DNA of 18,152 nucleotides from an uncultured Eubacterium sp. (GTDB lineage: Bacteria; Bacillota; Clostridia; Lachnospirales; Lachnospiraceae): NCBI GenBank assembly GCA_910586045.1, contig CAJUIH010000074.1, forward strand, positions 1 through 18,152, in the 5' to 3' direction. The translations under genes and the position numbers were made by a program. The notes under the pieces are model-generated. The model saw only the letters and a program-made list of their open reading frames with translations. It made no database searches and was not told where the DNA came from. Shown piece after piece: positions 14,714 through 18,152 of this stretch. How positions within the stretch are numbered: the first letter of the stretch is position 1; each line of letters opens with the position of its first letter.

Positions 14714-14770
14714 TCCATACCTCTCTATTGCCCCAATGTTTTGATCTATAAATAGATCGGTTCCAATCGG

Positions 14771-15463
14771 TTACGTACGCTTTTGCCTGGTAAAAAAACC
14801 AAGCGCCTGGTCAAGCAGTTTTTCATAAGTTTTCCATACCGCTTGTTTTTTCCCAATCCAAAAGCAGATTTCAGCCAAAAGCACGCCGCCCGCCACATCA
14901 AGGATCACATGCTGTTTTGTCGTCAGTGTGGAGATACATACCAAAACAGCCATTACTAAAGACGCAAAGCGGTACCAAAGCGGAATTTCCTTTCTGCCGC
15001 GCAGGCCGATGTAACAAAACCAGCTCACCAGACAATGAATCGACGGAAACAAATTATCAGCCGCATCCACCGAATAAACCAAACGCATCGCCTGATTCCA
15101 AAAACCCGTCGGTTCTACGGCTGGCCGTGTATTTGTTGTTGGAAATATTAAAAAAATGACCAGACAGGCTGCCCTGGAAATAAAATCCGCGGAAAAAAAC
15201 TGGCAGATTTCCTTTTTTTCCTGCCGGGCAATCAAGATATAATTTGCTGCCCAAAACAGATAACAGCCAAGATAAACCGCGACTGACGGCGGCCAGAACG
15301 GAATCAGCCCATCCAACGGACTTTCCACGTTATAATGATGCCAGTCCTCCGCAATCATTCTGGCCCCGCCGTACACAGCCATATTAAATGAAAATGCCAC
15401 AAGCAAAGGCAGGAACCCATACGGCAGAACTGCCGAAATCCATTGTTTCAATCGTTTGCCCAT
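14771..15463 (-). CDS. PAP2 family membrane phosphatase
   Basis: A membrane-bound lipid phosphatase of the PAP2 superfamily, about 230 residues with several transmembrane helices. Motif-like elements are NTRPAVEP (first motif, RP), NLFPSIHCLVSWF (second, with its His) and STLTTKQHVILDVAGG (third, with the His and Asp). This FPS-H variant is closer to the inositolphosphotransferase/AUR1-like PAP2 proteins than to the PSGH type. Its likely substrate is a phosphorylated lipid such as phosphatidate or phosphatidylglycerol phosphate; the exact one is unknown. The start at 15463 is preferred over the longer 15598 start: the former has AGGAG and GAGAGG just upstream, and the promoter at 15557-15585 lies inside the longer version. 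It is the first gene of the operon flippase-pssA-psd. Confidence 0.85.
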   Translation of the reverse strand: MGKRLKQWISAVLPYGFLPLLVAFSFNMAVYGGARMIAEDWHHYNVESPLDGLIPFWPPSVAVYLGCYLFWAANYILIARQEKKEICQFFSADFISRAACLVIFLIFPTTNTRPAVEPTGFWNQAMRLVYSVDAADNLFPSIHCLVSWFCYIGLRGRKEIPLWYRFASLVMAVLVCISTLTTKQHVILDVAGGVLLAEICFWIGKKQAVWKTYEKLLDQALGFFTRQKRT

Positions 15464-15556
15464 TCCTCTCTCCTGTTTCTTTCTTACAGTCAAAACTGCC
15501 GATTCCACAAAAGTACAAAAAGCGGCACGAACGAACTGTAAACTTTCACCTTTCAA

Positions 15557-15585
15557 AGTATAACAAGACCTTTGCCAATACACAA
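15557..15585 (-). promoter_or_regulatory. Putative promoter of the phospholipid operon
   Basis: On the minus strand TTGTGT (15580-15585) and TATACT (15557-15562) are 17 bases apart, the latter matching 5 of 6 positions of the -10 consensus. The start near 15550 gives a leader of about 85 bases before the PAP2 ATG at 15463. The weak -35 suggests help from an activator. Confidence 0.5.
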
Positions 15586-15598
15586 TAGGATTGGCCAT

Positions 15599-15619
15599 AT
15601 CTTAATAAAATATTAAGAT
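15599..15619. promoter_or_regulatory. AT-rich perfect palindrome upstream of the phospholipid operon promoter
   Basis: ATCTTAATA (15599-15607) and TATTAAGAT (15611-15619) form perfect 9-base arms around AAA. The site lies 13 bases upstream of the proposed weak -35 box, where an activator would bind. It lies in the 15586-15671 gap, which otherwise shows no gene and no obvious terminator for the permease gene. Which protein binds is unknown. Confidence 0.4.
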
Positions 15620-15671
15620 TCCAGCATTTTCCAATGTTTCTCACGGTATGCCCCGTTTGCTTTGCCACGGT

Positions 15672-18140
15672 CTAAAAATTACGGATCCGGTCAATCAGCG
15701 AATCTTTTTTCACACTTTTTACAATGCCCGCGGTCAAAACGACCTGGATCAATACGAGCACGCAGGATACCATACCCGCGGCCGCGGCCGGATAATGATA
15801 GGCGCTGATGTTAAACATACCCGTTCTTTTCGCATAGAGGAATACCGGATAACCGACAAGGCTTCCGCCTCCTACAGACAAAAGCAGTGTTCCCGCCGTA
15901 TAAAAAAGCCCTTCAATCTGCAGCATATGAAAAAGCTGGAAATCAGACATGCCGACCGCCTGCAGGACCCCAAACTCTTTCTTTCGAACCTGTACACTAT
16001 GGATCATGGTATTGATTAAATTCATAATGCTGATCACAGCCAAAATGCCAAGAAACGTATAACTTGCCCCGCTCACGAGCACCAGCCCTTCTTTCCAGGT
16101 GTCGTATTCCTGTTTCCAGGTCCGCAGCTCTAAGCGGCCGGACTGCGCAACAATTTCCCGCAAAGACTCCTCCAGGGCCGGGTCATACAACGGATCCGCC
16201 ATAACCTGGAAATATGCCTGGGAACTATGTCTGCATAACCGGTCTGCCGCTTCTTTTGCCGTAAGCAGGTAGCAAAAATTCGTCAGCCCGACGCGATACG
16301 TCCCGATTGCCGCAATTTCAAATTCTTTTTCGTAAGACGCATCGCCGTCGTATACCGTCAGCTTCAGCCGGTCGCCTATGGAAAGATCCGGATACCAGTG
16401 CAGCAGTGTCCGGTCAATCACGACCTGGTCCCCGGATTTTAAATCCTCATAGGTTACGCTGCCTTGTTCGATTCCCTGTTCCAGTTCTTTTGCATATTCC
16501 TGCGGGACCCCATTGATCTGCTGGAAATCATTTTCTTCAAACGGCCCGCCGCTTACCCGGACATTGGAAAAAATGCTTATCCCCGTTACGCCTGCCAGAT
16601 TTGCAATTTGTTTTTGCAACGTTTCGGAAAGCGGATTGTCTTTTTGTACTTCCGCCCATTGAAACTGCGGGTTTTCCCGGTCATTCTCCGCAACGATCGG
16701 CGCGATCTCATAAGCGCCCAAAATAGAATTGCCGGCGCTTTCTGCAGGATTGGCACAGGACAACACCGTTGCAGCTACCATAAACAACAGCCCGGTCGCG
16801 GACATTGCCAAAATCGTCAGCAGGCTCTTTTTCTTATCTTCCGAAAACCCCCGCCAAGCCAGACGGGCGATGTTTAAAGATTGGTATCCTTTGCGGCTCT
16901 GCTGCGTTTTTCTACCCATTTCGTATGTACGCATGGACTCGATTTCGGAAATCTTTGCCGCCGCGTGCATCGGCCGGACAAGGGAAATCCATACGGTGCA
17001 AAATGAAACCACAGCCGCAAGGACATACATCCACAAGGAAAGCCGCGTCTCTGCCCCATGATCCAAAAGCTCCCGGACCGTTTCTGTATAGGCCAGGTCC
17101 CCAGAGGAAAAGCGGGCTAATAGTTTCATAACAATATGGACCATACACGTGCCGAAGACCAGTCCAAGAGGAATGGCGAAAATAGCCACCCACATCCCTT
17201 CCCTTAAAAGAATCTGTTTTACCTGCCCTTTGGTCGCCCCAATTGCCTTTAGCCTGCCAAACTCCTGGATTTTCTGGTTCATCGATACATAATAGATGCT
17301 GTAAATCGTAATGACGCCCGCTAACACAATCATTGCCATAATGCCAAGGATTGCCTGCAGCACGACGGGATCTACATAATTTGCCGAAAGATACTCCCGA
17401 TTGATATTTATTTTCTGTTCCCGGATCTGAAACTGACTCCCAATCGACCGGATCGTTTCCTGAATCTGGTCTGTGGTAGGATGTTCGATATCGTTTACTT
17501 GAAATAAGAAGCGGTATGTGATCTGCCGGACGGGTATTTCCTTTTGTAAAAAAGATTTTGATACCAGAGCATACGATTGATCTTGTTTTTTTGCGGCCGC
17601 ATTCGCATTGTCTTTCAAAAATCCACAAATACGAAACGGTTTTGTCTCGGTTAAATCCAGCATGCCATCCCGGTAAATCTGGTACGGAACCGTAATCGTA
17701 TCCCCGATTTCCCAGCTCTGTCCGAGTGCCTGCAGCATGTTTTGCGAAACGGCGATCTCATTTTCCGCTTTGGGCAAAGATCCATTAGCAAGCGCCGCAT
17801 GATGAAAATCCAACCCCTGCGCGTCCAGGTACAGCATGGGCGCCGTAACCCCGTCCGCGTGCAGCAAGCCGACGTCGCTGCGCAGTCCGTAGCATGAAAT
17901 CGCATGATGCGCGGCTAGTTGGCGAACCGTAGTTTCATCTACATCCTGGTAAAAGGCGTGCCAAGACGGATACAATTGGTTTACTGCCGCAAATTGAATG
18001 TCTATCATCCCGTTTCCTACGGCTGGAACGACAAATAACAGCACGGTCGTTAAAAAAATTGCCACGCCTGTTAAAATATTGCGGCTTTTATAATACTTCA
18101 TATTTTGATAGGCAACCTTTGTCAGTGTATTTCGTTTCAT
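15672..18140 (-). CDS. ABC transporter permease, FtsX/MacB type
   Basis: This 822-residue membrane protein is a duplicated FtsX-like ABC permease. An N-terminal helix (about 23-43) is followed by a first extracellular domain (about 45-255), then three helices near 257-285, 312-340 and 365-390. A second helix (about 438-460), a second extracellular domain (about 465-675) and three final helices repeat the pattern, giving about eight helices and two FtsX domains. The sequences FGRLKAIGATKGQVKQ and FGVLQAVGMSDFQLF are the matched cytoplasmic coupling segments that contact the ATPase. Such permeases do not usually transport small molecules in the classical way; many act in lipoprotein, peptide-antibiotic or envelope stress roles. 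No substrate can be named. Its start overlaps a probable upstream coding frame, presumably the ATPase, just outside the window. Confidence 0.92.
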   Translation of the reverse strand: MKRNTLTKVAYQNMKYYKSRNILTGVAIFLTTVLLFVVPAVGNGMIDIQFAAVNQLYPSWHAFYQDVDETTVRQLAAHHAISCYGLRSDVGLLHADGVTAPMLYLDAQGLDFHHAALANGSLPKAENEIAVSQNMLQALGQSWEIGDTITVPYQIYRDGMLDLTETKPFRICGFLKDNANAAAKKQDQSYALVSKSFLQKEIPVRQITYRFLFQVNDIEHPTTDQIQETIRSIGSQFQIREQKININREYLSANYVDPVVLQAILGIMAMIVLAGVITIYSIYYVSMNQKIQEFGRLKAIGATKGQVKQILLREGMWVAIFAIPLGLVFGTCMVHIVMKLLARFSSGDLAYTETVRELLDHGAETRLSLWMYVLAAVVSFCTVWISLVRPMHAAAKISEIESMRTYEMGRKTQQSRKGYQSLNIARLAWRGFSEDKKKSLLTILAMSATGLLFMVAATVLSCANPAESAGNSILGAYEIAPIVAENDRENPQFQWAEVQKDNPLSETLQKQIANLAGVTGISIFSNVRVSGGPFEENDFQQINGVPQEYAKELEQGIEQGSVTYEDLKSGDQVVIDRTLLHWYPDLSIGDRLKLTVYDGDASYEKEFEIAAIGTYRVGLTNFCYLLTAKEAADRLCRHSSQAYFQVMADPLYDPALEESLREIVAQSGRLELRTWKQEYDTWKEGLVLVSGASYTFLGILAVISIMNLINTMIHSVQVRKKEFGVLQAVGMSDFQLFHMLQIEGLFYTAGTLLLSVGGGSLVGYPVFLYAKRTGMFNISAYHYPAAAAGMVSCVLVLIQVVLTAGIVKSVKKDSLIDRIRNF

Positions 18141-18152
18141 TCTGCGCGCACC
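18137..18152 (-). CDS. Possible 3' end of an upstream ABC ATPase gene (partial)
   Basis: Reading the minus strand from the window edge, a frame VRAE then TGA ends so that its stop overlaps the permease ATG as ATGA, a typical coupled arrangement in ABC operons. Only four codons are visible, so neither the frame nor the product can be confirmed. The ATPase call rests on the usual gene order of FtsX/MacB-type permeases. Confidence 0.3.

Noticed and set aside
14743..14758. GATCTA-TAAA-TAGATC palindrome as a terminator between the PAP2 and flippase genes
   Set aside because: Only 6 bp, AT-rich, and with no T-run; the genes look co-transcribed, so I only mention it as a minor intergenic palindrome.
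15464..15598. N-terminal extension of the PAP2 protein from the ATG at 15598
   Set aside because: No ribosome binding site precedes that ATG, and the best promoter lies inside the extension; the ATG at 15463 has a good site.

Overview
The window looks like chromosomal DNA from a low-to-moderate GC Gram-positive anaerobe of the Clostridia, most likely Lachnospiraceae. The evidence is the AddAB (not RecBCD) recombination helicase-nuclease in the addB-addA order, strong AGGAGG-type ribosome binding sites, a PadR/HAAS-type regulator-membrane protein pair, and protein sequences of clostridial character. No tRNA, rRNA, CRISPR array, intact transposase or phage gene was seen.

Layout. (1) 9-7084, minus strand: addB then addA, a complete two-gene recombination-repair operon, possibly preceded by a 14-codon leader ORF. 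(2) 7085-7594: a non-coding gap holding the divergent promoters of addB and the chemoreceptor gene, plus a 30-codon helix-turn-helix-like remnant. (3) 7595-9613, plus strand: a two-transmembrane methyl-accepting chemotaxis protein with two HAMP-like segments, followed by a perfect 12-bp hairpin. (4) 9661-10174: a MITE-like imperfect palindrome, then a small unknown minus-strand gene whose 3' end appears frameshifted. (5) 10295-11779, plus strand: a PadR repressor (TTG start) overlapping a HAAS-domain membrane protein, with a palindromic operator placed between the -35 and -10 boxes. (6) 11776-12006: a striking nested palindrome of about 160 bp, then the intrinsic terminator of the next operon read from the other strand. 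(7) 15585-11960, minus strand: a four-gene phospholipid operon (PAP2 phosphatase, MprF/AglD-type flippase-like protein, PssA, Psd) with its own promoter and terminator. PssA and Psd together make phosphatidylethanolamine from CDP-diacylglycerol and serine; the two membrane proteins probably act in lipid dephosphorylation or lipid movement. (8) 15672-18140, minus strand: a complete FtsX/MacB-type ABC permease, whose start overlaps what is probably the stop of its ATPase gene at the window edge.

Most genes belong to known families. I did not find a convincing new defence or biosynthetic system. The least explained parts are intergenic: the nested palindrome at 11776-11939, the hairpin element at 9769-9871, the possibly frameshifted small gene at 9886-10174, and the leader ORF before addB.
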